DNA of 7,254 nt from an uncultured Dorea sp. (GCA_948468495.1 CAOKJI010000080.1:1-7254); one strand, 5' to 3'; positions 1 through 6,587 are shown, counted from the stretch's first letter. A program made the numbers and translations. Notes: generated from the letters alone by a model not told the origin.

Positions 1-573
1 GGAGCAGCCGGAGTTGCCATCACGAAACTTCTGCTAAAATACGGATTCAAAGACATTACCATGTGCAATTCCAAAGGTATTATCAGTAAGACCGCTCCGG
101 GACTGAACTGGATGCAGCGGCAGATGGCTGAGATTACCAATCTGTCCGGAAAAGAAGGAAGCCTTGCGGACGCGCTCGTTGGCGCGGATATTTTCGTCGG
201 TGTCTCTGCGCCGGGTATTGTTACAAAGGAAATGGCGGCTTCCATGAATCCGGATGCAATTCTATTTGCCCTTGCCAATCCAGTGCCGGAGATTATGCCT
301 GACCTTGCTAAGGAAGCGGGCGCAAAAGTAATCGGAACCGGACGCAGCGATTTCCCCAACCAGGTAAATAATGTCGTGGCCTTCCCCGGCATCTTTAAAG
401 GAGCGCTGGAAGGACGGGCTCCCCAGATTACTGAGGAAATGAAGCTTGCCGCAGCATACGCGATTGCAGGCCTTGTTCCCGACAGCGAGCTGCATGAGGA
501 CAACATTCTTCCGGAGCCCTTCGACCCCAGAGTGGCGGACGTGGTAAGCCAGGCTGTCAAAGCGCATATCTGA
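1..573 (+). CDS. NAD(P)-dependent malic enzyme, C-terminal part (5' end outside window)
   Basis: This is the C-terminal 190 residues of malic enzyme, which oxidatively decarboxylates malate to pyruvate and CO2 in the cytoplasm, reducing NAD(P). The frame is open from base 1 and ends at TGA 571-573. The first visible residues, GAAGVAI, are the end of the dinucleotide-binding glycine motif of the Rossmann domain. Further on come the family signatures GVSAPGIVT, FALANPVPEI and GRSDFPNQVNNVVAFPGIF, the last two typical of bacterial malic enzymes of about 390 residues, so roughly half the protein is missing on the left. The ATG at 61 is internal and not a start. One base separates the stop from the next possible ATG (575), so co-transcription with the radical SAM gene is likely. 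Family assignment is secure; NAD versus NADP preference cannot be read from this part. Confidence 0.95.
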   Translation, partial: GAAGVAITKLLLKYGFKDITMCNSKGIISKTAPGLNWMQRQMAEITNLSGKEGSLADALVGADIFVGVSAPGIVTKEMAASMNPDAILFALANPVPEIMPDLAKEAGAKVIGTGRSDFPNQVNNVVAFPGIFKGALEGRAPQITEEMKLAAAYAIAGLVPDSELHEDNILPEPFDPRVADVVSQAVKAHI

Positions 574-574
574 C

Positions 575-1693
575 ATGACCGGAATATACCAAAGTTCCGG
601 CAGTGATACAGCGGCAGGCTGCTCTCCCAGCCGGACAGACAAGTCAGCGGCAGGCTGCTCTTCCAGCCGGACAGACAGGTCAGCGGCGGGCTGCTCTCCC
701 AGCCGGACAGACAAGTCAGACGCCGCCCCCCAAATAATGCCGGGAAGGACACGCTGGGGCGAAAAGCGCTACTACTCTCTGGACTATTATCTAAAAGAAA
801 CCTATGGCAGAAAGCTTTATAAGATTGCACTGGACGGAGGCTTCACCTGCCCCAACCGGGACGGTACATTGGGATATGGGGGCTGCATTTTCTGCAGCGC
901 AGGCGGTTCCGGCGACTTTGCCGGAGACCGGACTCTGTCCGTCGCCGCCCAGATGGACGCCGGGAAAGCTCTTCTTGCCAGGAAATATCAGGGAACCGGC
1001 TATATCGCGTATTTTCAGGCGTATACCGGAACCTACGGACCGCCCTCCCGCCTCCGGGAAGTATTTACCGAAGCTATTCGTTATCCCGGTACAGAGATTC
1101 TGTCCATCGCAACCAGACCGGATTGTCTTCCCGAGGAAGTTCTGACGCTTTTACAGGAGCTTTCTTTGGAAAAACCAGTCTGGATAGAACTTGGCCTGCA
1201 GACCATCCATCAGAAATCTGCTGATTTTATCCGCAGGGGCTATGAACTTCCGGTATTTGAACAGGCTGTACGTGATTTGAGAAGTATCGGTATTCCTGTC
1301 ATTGTCCATGTAATATTAGGACTGCCGACCGAAGATACCAAAGACATACTCGCCACCATACAGTATTTGAACGGCATGGATATTCAGGGCGTCAAACTGC
1401 AGCTTCTTCATATTTTGAAAGGAACAAAACTTGCCGCCTATTATGAGGCGCATCCCTTTCCGGTTCTGACTCTAACCGAATATCTCAGACTCCTCGGCGC
1501 ATGCATCAGTCACTTAAGACCTGACATTGTGATTCACCGGCTCACCGGAGACGGACCGAAGCAGCTCTTAATGGAGCCGGAATGGACGGCAAACAAACGG
1601 CTGGTGTTAAATCAGATACAATCTTATCTAAAAAGCCAGGATATCTGGCAGGGAAGGAGTTATACGAATGGCAGAATTACTCACTCTCTATAA
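575..1693 (+). CDS. TIGR01212-family (YhcC/YtqA-like) radical SAM protein with repeat-bearing N-terminal extension
   Basis: This is a cytoplasmic iron-sulfur radical SAM protein of the YhcC/YtqA group (Elp3-like fold), whose substrate is, to my knowledge, not established. In the 372-residue reading the cluster cysteines are C92, C104 and C107 in CPNRDGT...GGCIFC. Other family blocks are RWGEKRYYSLDYYL (60-73), FQAYTGTYG (147-155), TRPD (180-183) and ELGLQT (205-210). Residues 1-54 are unlike the family: a 12-residue lead, three 12-residue repeats (AAGCSPSRTDKS type) and a linker. Family members begin close to the RWGEKRYY block, so ATG 737 (residue 55) would give 318 residues, near the usual size. 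Neither ATG has a clear Shine-Dalgarno. ATG 575 lies one base after the malic enzyme stop and could be translated by coupling. I keep the longer frame as the outer bound but consider the start open. The 3' end overlaps the DUF4364 gene by 26 bp. Confidence 0.9.
   Translation: MTGIYQSSGSDTAAGCSPSRTDKSAAGCSSSRTDRSAAGCSPSRTDKSDAAPQIMPGRTRWGEKRYYSLDYYLKETYGRKLYKIALDGGFTCPNRDGTLGYGGCIFCSAGGSGDFAGDRTLSVAAQMDAGKALLARKYQGTGYIAYFQAYTGTYGPPSRLREVFTEAIRYPGTEILSIATRPDCLPEEVLTLLQELSLEKPVWIELGLQTIHQKSADFIRRGYELPVFEQAVRDLRSIGIPVIVHVILGLPTEDTKDILATIQYLNGMDIQGVKLQLLHILKGTKLAAYYEAHPFPVLTLTEYLRLLGACISHLRPDIVIHRLTGDGPKQLLMEPEWTANKRLVLNQIQSYLKSQDIWQGRSYTNGRITHSL
611..718 (+). repeat. Three tandem 36-bp direct repeats
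   Basis: Units lie at 611-646, 647-682 and 683-718 without gaps. Unit 2 differs from unit 1 at 662 (C to T) and 679 (A to G); unit 3 differs from unit 1 only at 688 (A to G). The length is a multiple of three, so in the radical SAM frame each unit encodes 12 residues (AAGCSPSRTDKS, with P to S and K to R in unit 2). Each unit also contains a small GC hairpin, GGCTG-6 nt-CAGCC (for example 617-621 with 628-632). The two amino acid changes among so few differences give no sign of selection on the peptide. It could be a recent tandem expansion, a coding repeat or an mRNA structural element. Confidence 0.95.
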
Positions 1694-2180
1694 ATTAATT
1701 ATCCTCTATATGCTGGACCGGGTGGATTTCCCCCTGTCCAATTCACAGATTTCGGATTTTATGCTGAATAAGGAATACACTACCTATTTTAAGCTGCAGC
1801 AGGCCCTCTCTGAGCTTACCGACGCAGGCTTTATAAGGGAAGAACCCATTCGCAACCGAACCCTGTACAATCTGACTGAAGACGGAGCTTCAACTATTGA
1901 TTTATTTCGGAAAAATATATCGCATGCTATACGTCAGGACGTGAATGATTACCTGAGAGAAAAGCAATATGAGCTGAAAAATGAAGTGTCTGTCAAGGCT
2001 GACTATTACCGGAATACCAACCGGGAATATTCCGTCCACTGTCAGGTAATGGAAAACCGGCTCCCTCTGATTGACCTTACCGTTACAGTTCCTTCCGAGG
2101 AAGAGGCCAAAGCAATCTCCAACAACTGGCATAAGAAAAACCAGGAAGTCTATGCCCAGATTATGGCAGAACTGCTTTAA
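1668..2180 (+). CDS. DUF4364 family protein, predicted winged-helix
   Basis: This 170-residue protein matches the DUF4364 family found in Clostridia. Residues about 1-75 look like a winged helix-turn-helix related to PadR-type regulators: helices around LYKLIILYMLDRV, SNSQISDFML and FKLQQALSELTDAGF, then a wing with RTLYNLTEDG. The C-terminal half is mixed helix and strand and ends in a charged helix (NNWHKKNQEVYAQIMAELL). Start ATG 1668 is supported by AAGGAG at 1654-1659 with 8-base spacing, even though it lies inside the 3' end of the radical SAM gene. That 26-bp overlap suggests co-transcription and coupling. DNA binding is inferred from the fold; no target or function is known to me. Confidence 0.85.
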   Translation: MAELLTLYKLIILYMLDRVDFPLSNSQISDFMLNKEYTTYFKLQQALSELTDAGFIREEPIRNRTLYNLTEDGASTIDLFRKNISHAIRQDVNDYLREKQYELKNEVSVKADYYRNTNREYSVHCQVMENRLPLIDLTVTVPSEEEAKAISNNWHKKNQEVYAQIMAELL

Positions 2181-2294
2181 TTGTTATTTTGCAATTTTCA
2201 AACACGCTCTAGAGCAGATGCAAAAAACCGGCTCTCAATATCAAAGCATTTATATATGATATTTATATTTTAAAGATAAGGACTACGGACAGCT

Positions 2295-2867
2295 ATGAAT
2301 AAAAAAAACAAAAAAATCTCCGGGAAAATTTTATCAGAATTGTATGTCAGCTTCTTTAAAATCGGCGCTCTCACCTTCGGCGGCGGACTTGCCATGCTGC
2401 CTATGTTAAAGCGCGAGCTTGTGGACTCCAAAAAATGGGTCACTGAAGAAGAAATCCTTGATATGTATGCCATCGGACAGTGTACTCCCGGTATCATCGC
2501 AGTGAATACGGCAACCTTCGTAGGCTTTCAGGAAGCAGGAATCTTAGGCGGCGTGATTGCAACCCTTGGTATGGTCTCCCCCTCCTTAATTATCATCTGC
2601 CTGATAGCCTCGATTCTGAAAAATTTCATCAGTCTTCCGTCCGTACAGCATGCGCTGGCCGGAATCCGTATCATGGTGTGCGCCATGATGCTTCAGACGG
2701 TGGTTACCATGGCTCAGAAGGGAGTCAAGGATAAACTGGGGGTATTCTTATTTCTTGCGGGATTTCTGATTGCAAGCTTTACCCCTGTACCGCTGGCCCT
2801 TGTGGTTGTCGCTTCCGCCCTGACCGGAATGATTGCAAAAAGACATGAGGGGGACAAACAGGCATGA
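2295..2867 (+). CDS. Chromate transporter (CHR family), short-chain subunit 1
   Basis: This is a half-size CHR family membrane protein of 190 residues. Full-length ChrA proteins of about 400 residues carry two such domains; short forms are normally encoded in pairs, as here. Visible family motifs are FFKIGALTFGGG (20-31) near the N-terminus and AIGQCTPGIIAVN (59-71), followed by several hydrophobic segments (about 84-107, 125-142 and 149-175). The natural substrate is uncertain: CHR proteins are named for chromate efflux, but many in anaerobes sit in no chromate context. The ribosome site is weak (AAGGA 2278-2282, 12 bases away). The stop overlaps the start of the second subunit in ATGA, so the two are translationally coupled and probably form a heteromer. 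Confidence 0.92.
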   Translation: MNKKNKKISGKILSELYVSFFKIGALTFGGGLAMLPMLKRELVDSKKWVTEEEILDMYAIGQCTPGIIAVNTATFVGFQEAGILGGVIATLGMVSPSLIIICLIASILKNFISLPSVQHALAGIRIMVCAMMLQTVVTMAQKGVKDKLGVFLFLAGFLIASFTPVPLALVVVASALTGMIAKRHEGDKQA

Positions 2868-3421
2868 TTTATATTCAGCTTTTTTATGAATTTTTTAAAA
2901 TCGGGTTATTTGCTATCGGCGGAGGCATGGCAACTCTCCCTTTCCTGATGGATTTAACCGCCAAATACGACTGGTATACCAAAGCGGAGCTGACCAACAT
3001 GATTGCAATCAGCCAGAGCACTCCCGGTCCGGTGGGAATTAACATGGCAACCTATGCAGGCTACAACGCTGCCGGAATCCCCGGCGCCGTCGTCGCCACT
3101 CTGTCCCTGGTCGCACCGGCTCTTGTTATCATTATGGTAATAGCCAAATTCCTGGCCGATTTCAACGAGAATAAAACAGTACAGGCCGCCTTCTATGGTA
3201 TCCGCCCTGCCGTAGCCGCCTTAATCGGTTATGCAGTGTGGGAACTGGTTAAGATTTCCCTAACCATTGTTGATGGAAATGGTGTAACCGCGATTGATTA
3301 TCTAGGCGCCTTTCTCTGTGTGGCCGCCTTTGGTATTATGCAGCTCAAATACTGTAAAAGTTTGCATCCGCTGGTGTGGATTATCATAGGCGCTGTCATA
3401 GGAATCCTTTTAAAACTGTAA
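2864..3421 (+). CDS. Chromate transporter (CHR family), short-chain subunit 2
   Basis: This is the second half-size CHR protein, 185 residues, homologous to the preceding one: FFKIGLFAIGGG (10-21) and AISQSTPGPVGIN (48-60) repeat its two motifs. Hydrophobic stretches at about 71-94, 110-130 and 140-182 are membrane segments; the protein ends at the last one (IGAVIGILLKL). The start ATG overlaps the upstream TGA by 4 bp. A purine-rich AGGGGG at 2848-2853 lies 10 bases before the ATG. The pair is likely an antiparallel two-subunit transporter of an anion; the exact substrate is not readable. A strong hairpin begins 14 bases after the stop, so the transcription unit appears to be just these two genes. 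Confidence 0.92.
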   Translation: MIYIQLFYEFFKIGLFAIGGGMATLPFLMDLTAKYDWYTKAELTNMIAISQSTPGPVGINMATYAGYNAAGIPGAVVATLSLVAPALVIIMVIAKFLADFNENKTVQAAFYGIRPAVAALIGYAVWELVKISLTIVDGNGVTAIDYLGAFLCVAAFGIMQLKYCKSLHPLVWIIIGAVIGILLKL

Positions 3422-3434
3422 AATTTCAGAAAAC

Positions 3435-3475
3435 AGGCTGACAAGAATACAGCGTTTCCGTACTCCTGTCAGCCT
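3435..3475. terminator. Bidirectional intrinsic terminator between chr and feo operons
   Basis: A perfect 9-bp stem, AGGCTGACA (3435-3443) with TGTCAGCCT (3467-3475), is extended after one mismatch by GAATAC (3445-3450) with GTACTC (3460-3465), closing a 9-base loop. On the plus strand it is followed by TCTTTCTATTCT. On the minus strand it is followed by GTTTTCTGAAATTTT. It stands between two convergent gene ends (3421 and 3535), so one hairpin plausibly ends both transcripts. Confidence 0.85.
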
Positions 3476-3486
3476 CTTTCTATTCT

Positions 3487-3523
3487 CCTGTACGGTCCGG
3501 AACTGCCTGCCGGGCCATACAGG
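3487..3523. repeat. Second hairpin in the convergent intergenic region
   Basis: The 14-base arms 3487-3500 and 3510-3523 (CCTGTACGGTCCGG against CCGGGCCATACAGG) pair except for one mismatch and one wobble, around a 9-base loop. No T-run follows on either strand, so by itself it is not a canonical terminator. It lies 12 bases beyond the bidirectional terminator and directly downstream of the Cys-rich gene on the minus strand, where it could slow polymerase or protect the 3' end of the feo mRNA. That role is inference. Confidence 0.6.
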
Positions 3524-3534
3524 CCGCAAATTTA

Positions 3535-3723
3535 TCAAGCTTTCTTATCTGCCGCAGTATTGCAGAGCGGCGCCGCACCCTTACCTGTCTGGCCGCACAT
3601 ACAGCTCCCGCTGCATCCTGCACATCCGCCGCTGCACTTTCCAGCCTTCTTATTCCGTATGATACTTCTCACTGCAAAATGTACCATTATGATTACAACT
3701 GCTAATACAATAGCCGTTCCCAT
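3535..3723 (-). CDS. FeoB-associated Cys-rich membrane protein
   Basis: This is a 62-residue protein with one N-terminal membrane helix (about residues 3-22) followed by a basic stretch (RNKK) and a cysteine cluster C30, C34, C37, C41, C43, plus C54. This is the layout of the FeoB-associated Cys-rich membrane protein family, which occurs next to feoB and is presumed to assist iron uptake, perhaps by handling Fe(II) or organising FeoB; the mechanism is unproven. Start ATG 3723 is chosen because GGAGG (3733-3729) lies 5 bases upstream; the frame could run to GTG 3735, but that would put the ribosome site inside the gene. It lies 112 bases downstream of feoB in the same direction and is probably the last gene of the feo operon. 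Confidence 0.9.
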   Translation of the reverse strand: MGTAIVLAVVIIMVHFAVRSIIRNKKAGKCSGGCAGCSGSCMCGQTGKGAAPLCNTAADKKA

Positions 3724-3755
3724 AAACACCTCCACAACAAACTTAAATCATCCGC

Positions 3756-3820
3756 GATACCGGAAGGCCTGAACATGCTGTCCACTCCGTTCACAGTAAC
3801 CTGAACACTCCTCCGGTATC
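3756..3820 (-). repeat. Long-range inverted repeat, candidate RNA structure between feoB and the Cys-rich gene
   Basis: GATACCGGA (3756-3764) and TCCGGTATC (3812-3820) form a perfect 9-bp stem enclosing 47 bases. Inside, GTTCA (3789-3793) can pair either with TGAAC at 3770-3774 or with TGAAC at 3802-3806, giving two mutually exclusive inner hairpins. On the minus (mRNA) strand no T-run directly follows, so it is not a plain terminator. Possible roles are a processing or stability element, or a partial attenuator tuning the downstream gene against feoB. The structure is seen; the role is inferred. Confidence 0.5.
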
Positions 3821-3835
3821 AGCATCATAACACAT

Positions 3836-5989
3836 TTATTTCGCCCCTGCCATACCCTTTATATTCATATGAAGTGATTTACTCTCTTTATACGGCCGGA
3901 ACAACAGGTAGAGAAAGCCCGCAATCAGAATAAGCGCCGCCACTGTACCGATTCCAAAACCGCCTCCGGCAAATACCGTACCAAGCTGATAAACCACCAG
4001 CGATACCACATAAGCAAGCAGACACTGATAACCGATTGCGAAGGCAAACCATTTTCCATTGTTCATCTCTCTCTTAATCGCACCCATAGCCGCAAAACAA
4101 GGCGCGCACAACAGATTAAATACCAGGAAAGAATATCCTGCTGCAGCCGTCATACTTCCTGCAAGCTGCCCCCAGATTTCGTTTCCTTCTTCGGCAACTT
4201 CCGCAAAACCAAATAGAATACCAAAAGTTCCCACTACATTTTCCTTGGCAATCAAACCGGTAACTGCCGCAACCGCCATCTTCCAGTCGCCCCATCCAAG
4301 CGGCGCAAAAACCGGTGCAATCACGCTTCCGAGACTTGCCAGAATGCTGTAATTCAACTCTTCCGCCTCCAACATACCAAAGGCTCCGTTTATCCATCCA
4401 AAATTCATTAAGAACCACAATACAATCGTGGAAAGCAGAATAACGGTTCCCGCCTTCTTGATAAAAGACCATCCTCTCTCCCACATGCTCCTGAGTACAT
4501 TCCCAACTGTCGGCATATGATACGCGGGAAGCTCCATCACAAAGGGCGCCGGATCTCCTGCGAACATTTTCGTTTTCTTTAAAATAATCCCTGAGCAGAT
4601 AATCGCTCCGATTCCCACAAAATATGCGCTTGGCGCTACCCAGGACGCTCCGTTAAACAACGCTCCTGCAATCAGCGCTATAATCGGAAGCTTTGCTCCG
4701 CAGGGAACAAATGTAGTGGTCATAATTGTCATTTTTCTATCTCTGTCATTCTCAATTGTTCTGGACGCCATAATTCCCGGAACTCCGCAGCCGCTTCCAA
4801 TCAGCATCGGGATAAATGATTTCCCCGACAGGCCGAATTTGCGGAAAATCCTGTCCATAATGAACGCCACCCGGGCCATATATCCGCAGGACTCCAAAAA
4901 CGCGAGGAAAAGAAACAGCACCAGCATCTGAGGTACAAATCCAAGAACCGCACCCACTCCGGCTACGATTCCATCAAGAATCAAGCCCTGCAGCCAGTCC
5001 GCACAATGAATTGCCGTCAGTACATTTTCAATAGCCGGCGGAATAATCTCTCCAAACAACACGTCATTGGTCCAGTCTGTCAGAATAGCGCCGACAGTCG
5101 TAACGGATACGTAGTAAACCAGCCACATTATTGCTGCAAATATAGGAAGCGCAAGCCACCGGTTTGTAACAATACGGTCAATTTTATCAGAAACCGTCAT
5201 TTCCTCTTTCCGATTCCTGGACACACAATCGCCAATAATAGAAGAAATGTATACATACCTCTCATTGGTAATAATACTCTCCGTATCGTCATCGAAGGCT
5301 TCTTCCATCTCCCGAATCTCATCTGACACGTCTGGAACAGACTTCATCCGGGAAGCTATCTTTTCGTCCTTCTCTAATAATTTAATCGCAAAGAAACGCT
5401 TCTGCTCTTCCGGAACCATTCCCTCCAGTTTGGACTCTGCCGACGATATAATCTCCTCCGCCTCCGGGCAAAATTCATGTCTTACCTCCGCAGCCTTTTT
5501 TGCTCCCGCAAGCTGTACCGCTCTTGCCGCCACATCTTTAATACCGTTCCCTTTCAGGGCGGAAATAGTTACTACCTCACAGCCGAGTTTCCCAGCTAAT
5601 TTTCCCGTATGTATCCTGTCCCCCTGTTTTTCCAGAACGTCAACCATATTGACTGCCATGATTACCGGAATCCCAAGCTCCATAATCTGTGTGGACAAAT
5701 ACAGATTTCTTTCAATATTCGTACCGTCTACAATATTGATAATGGCATCCGGTCTCTCTCCAATCAGATAGTTCCTTGCAACCACTTCTTCCAATGTATA
5801 GGGCGACAAAGAATAAATCCCCGGTAAGTCCACAAGCGCTACATCTTTGTATCCCTTTAATTTACCTTCCTTCTTTTCAACGGTAACTCCCGGCCAGTTT
5901 CCAACAAACTGATTCGAGCCGGTCAACGCATTAAATAATGTTGTCTTTCCACTGTTTGGATTCCCCGCAAGCGCAATTTTCACTGACAT
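3836..5989 (-). CDS. feoB: Ferrous iron transport protein B (FeoB)
   Basis: FeoB is the inner-membrane Fe(II) uptake protein with an N-terminal G domain. In the 717-residue reading all G motifs are intact: G1 GNPNSGKT (9-16), the switch region around NWPGVTVE (31-38), G3 DLPG (54-57), G4 NMVD (114-117) and G5 SAL (143-145). A helical spacer domain follows (about 165-265). The membrane part starts near 280, with both gate regions present: ESCGY (366-370), SGCGVPGI (399-406), FVPCGAKLPI (427-436) and a second cysteine site LCAPC (627-631). Start ATG 5989 is chosen for AAGGAG (6000-5995) 5 bases upstream; the frame continues to a GTG at 6022, which is less likely. feoA lies 72 bases upstream, and the gap holds a second promoter and box. 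FeoB works with FeoA and the Cys-rich protein encoded downstream. Confidence 0.98.
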   Translation of the reverse strand: MSVKIALAGNPNSGKTTLFNALTGSNQFVGNWPGVTVEKKEGKLKGYKDVALVDLPGIYSLSPYTLEEVVARNYLIGERPDAIINIVDGTNIERNLYLSTQIMELGIPVIMAVNMVDVLEKQGDRIHTGKLAGKLGCEVVTISALKGNGIKDVAARAVQLAGAKKAAEVRHEFCPEAEEIISSAESKLEGMVPEEQKRFFAIKLLEKDEKIASRMKSVPDVSDEIREMEEAFDDDTESIITNERYVYISSIIGDCVSRNRKEEMTVSDKIDRIVTNRWLALPIFAAIMWLVYYVSVTTVGAILTDWTNDVLFGEIIPPAIENVLTAIHCADWLQGLILDGIVAGVGAVLGFVPQMLVLFLFLAFLESCGYMARVAFIMDRIFRKFGLSGKSFIPMLIGSGCGVPGIMASRTIENDRDRKMTIMTTTFVPCGAKLPIIALIAGALFNGASWVAPSAYFVGIGAIICSGIILKKTKMFAGDPAPFVMELPAYHMPTVGNVLRSMWERGWSFIKKAGTVILLSTIVLWFLMNFGWINGAFGMLEAEELNYSILASLGSVIAPVFAPLGWGDWKMAVAAVTGLIAKENVVGTFGILFGFAEVAEEGNEIWGQLAGSMTAAAGYSFLVFNLLCAPCFAAMGAIKREMNNGKWFAFAIGYQCLLAYVVSLVVYQLGTVFAGGGFGIGTVAALILIAGFLYLLFRPYKESKSLHMNIKGMAGAK

Positions 5990-6027
5990 AATCTCTCCTT
6001 CTTTCCGCAGGTTTGTCTGCACTTTCT

Positions 6028-6056
6028 ATAGTAAGTTATAGCTAACCTATAAGCAA
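6028..6056 (-). promoter_or_regulatory. Candidate internal promoter of feoB
   Basis: On the minus strand, TTGCTT (6056-6051) and TACTAT (6033-6028) are separated by exactly 17 bases. Predicted transcription would start near 6021, leaving a leader of about 32 bases to the feoB ATG that includes its ribosome site. The hexamers match consensus only moderately (3/6 and 4/6). A DtxR-like box fills the spacer, which is why I list it. Confidence 0.45.
6032..6049. promoter_or_regulatory. Degenerate DtxR/IdeR-like box between feoA and feoB
   Basis: TAAGTTATAGCTAACCTA is an imperfect palindrome (14 of 18 positions agree with its reverse complement). On the minus strand it reads TAGGTTAGCTATAACTTA, resembling the classical DtxR consensus TTAGGTTAGCCTAACCTAA over its left half. 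It occupies the spacer of the candidate feoB promoter. A DtxR-family gene 0.75 kb away makes metal-dependent repression plausible. Assignment rests on similarity by eye only. Confidence 0.5.
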
Positions 6057-6061
6057 AAAAA

Positions 6062-6283
6062 TTATTCTACACAAATCATCTCCGCATCCGCCTTCCGAAT
6101 CGACAGCTCATAACCTCTTACCGTAATTTCTACCGGATCGCCTAATGGAGCCACTTTTCTCACAAATACTTCTACCCCTTTCGTAATCCCCATGTCCATA
6201 ATTCTTCTCTTTACCGGACCTTCGCCGGTTAGTTTGCTTACCTTCGCAGTCTGTCCGCAGGCCACTTCTTTTAACGTCTTCAT
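6062..6283 (-). CDS. feoA: FeoA ferrous iron transport accessory protein
   Basis: This is a 73-residue single-domain FeoA with the SH3-like fold. Family features seen are the N-terminal LKEVACGQTAKVSKL, the central RRIMDMGITKGVEVFV and the C-terminal PVEITVRGYELSIRKADAEMI. FeoA is a small cytoplasmic partner of FeoB needed for full Fe(II) uptake; its exact action is debated. Start ATG 6283 is supported by AAGGAAGG ending 7 bases upstream. A 30-base gap separates it from the upstream feoA paralogue, so both are on one transcript. Confidence 0.95.
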   Translation of the reverse strand: MKTLKEVACGQTAKVSKLTGEGPVKRRIMDMGITKGVEVFVRKVAPLGDPVEITVRGYELSIRKADAEMICVE

Positions 6284-6313
6284 CTCTGTCCCTTCCTTTC
6301 AATTCTCTAAAAA

Positions 6314-6523
6314 TCAAACCATAACTTTCATCGCCATATCTCTGCCTATGGCAATTCTGGAATCTTTCACATTCACAATTACGCTTCCCCTAATATCAGA
6401 AATCACCGTAACTGCTCCCCCTGTCACAAATCCCAGGCTCTCAAGAAACTTCCTGGTCTCTTCCTTTCCGCCAACCTTCTTAATCGTCAGCGCTTCTCCT
6501 GTATTCGCCATCGTAAGCGGCAT
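6314..6523 (-). CDS. feoA: FeoA-domain protein, first gene of the feo operon
   Basis: This is a second, divergent FeoA of 69 residues: MPLTMANTGEALTIKKVGG, then FLESLGFVTGGAVTVIS, and a C-terminal GSVIVNVKDSRIAIGRDMAMKVMV, the usual FeoA order. The frame is open up to an ATG at 6586 (90 residues), but that ATG has no ribosome site and lies about 5 bases from the -10 hexamer of a strong promoter, at or beside the transcription start. ATG 6523 is preceded by AAGAGG with 9-base spacing and yields the family's usual size, so I choose it. Tandem feoA genes before feoB are common in Clostridia; the copies are clearly not recent duplicates. Confidence 0.92.
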   Translation of the reverse strand: MPLTMANTGEALTIKKVGGKEETRKFLESLGFVTGGAVTVISDIRGSVIVNVKDSRIAIGRDMAMKVMV

Positions 6524-6587
6524 CACATTCAACCTCTTTTCCGAATCATTTTTCGTATAAATCCGATGGATTCTTTCTTCTTTCATT

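Noticed and set aside
262..714. Minus-strand 150-codon open frame reading through the 36-bp repeats
   Set aside because: It lies opposite the well-supported malic enzyme gene and exists because a 36-bp repeat without stops stays open in several frames; the product resembles nothing recognisable.
611..718. Repeats of 36 bp as a CRISPR array
   Set aside because: The units abut directly without spacers, and no cas genes are present.
2181..2294. Regulatory site in the gap before the chr genes: palindrome GCTCTAGAGC (2206-2215), inverted repeat TTTTGCA (2187-2193)/TGCAAAA (2219-2225), and -10-like TATGAT (2255-2260)
   Set aside because: The palindrome has no loop, the flanking repeat is AT-rich and short, and no matching -35 was found at 16-18 bases. 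A promoter is expected here but cannot be placed with confidence.
3724..3735. Longer start of the Cys-rich gene at GTG 3735
   Set aside because: The GGAGG ribosome site for ATG 3723 would lie within the coding region, and there is no ribosome site before the GTG.
4116..4484. 122-codon minus-strand frame within feoB
   Set aside because: It is another frame of the same strand in the FeoB membrane domain, without its own ribosome site or family features.
5247..5771. Plus-strand 174-codon open frame inside feoB
   Set aside because: It is antisense to the FeoB G domain, whose motifs are all intact; the Ser/Ile-rich product is a typical shadow.
5990..6022. Longer feoB start at GTG 6022
   Set aside because: It would place the AAGGAG ribosome site inside the gene and add 11 residues before the conserved MSVKIALAGNPN start.
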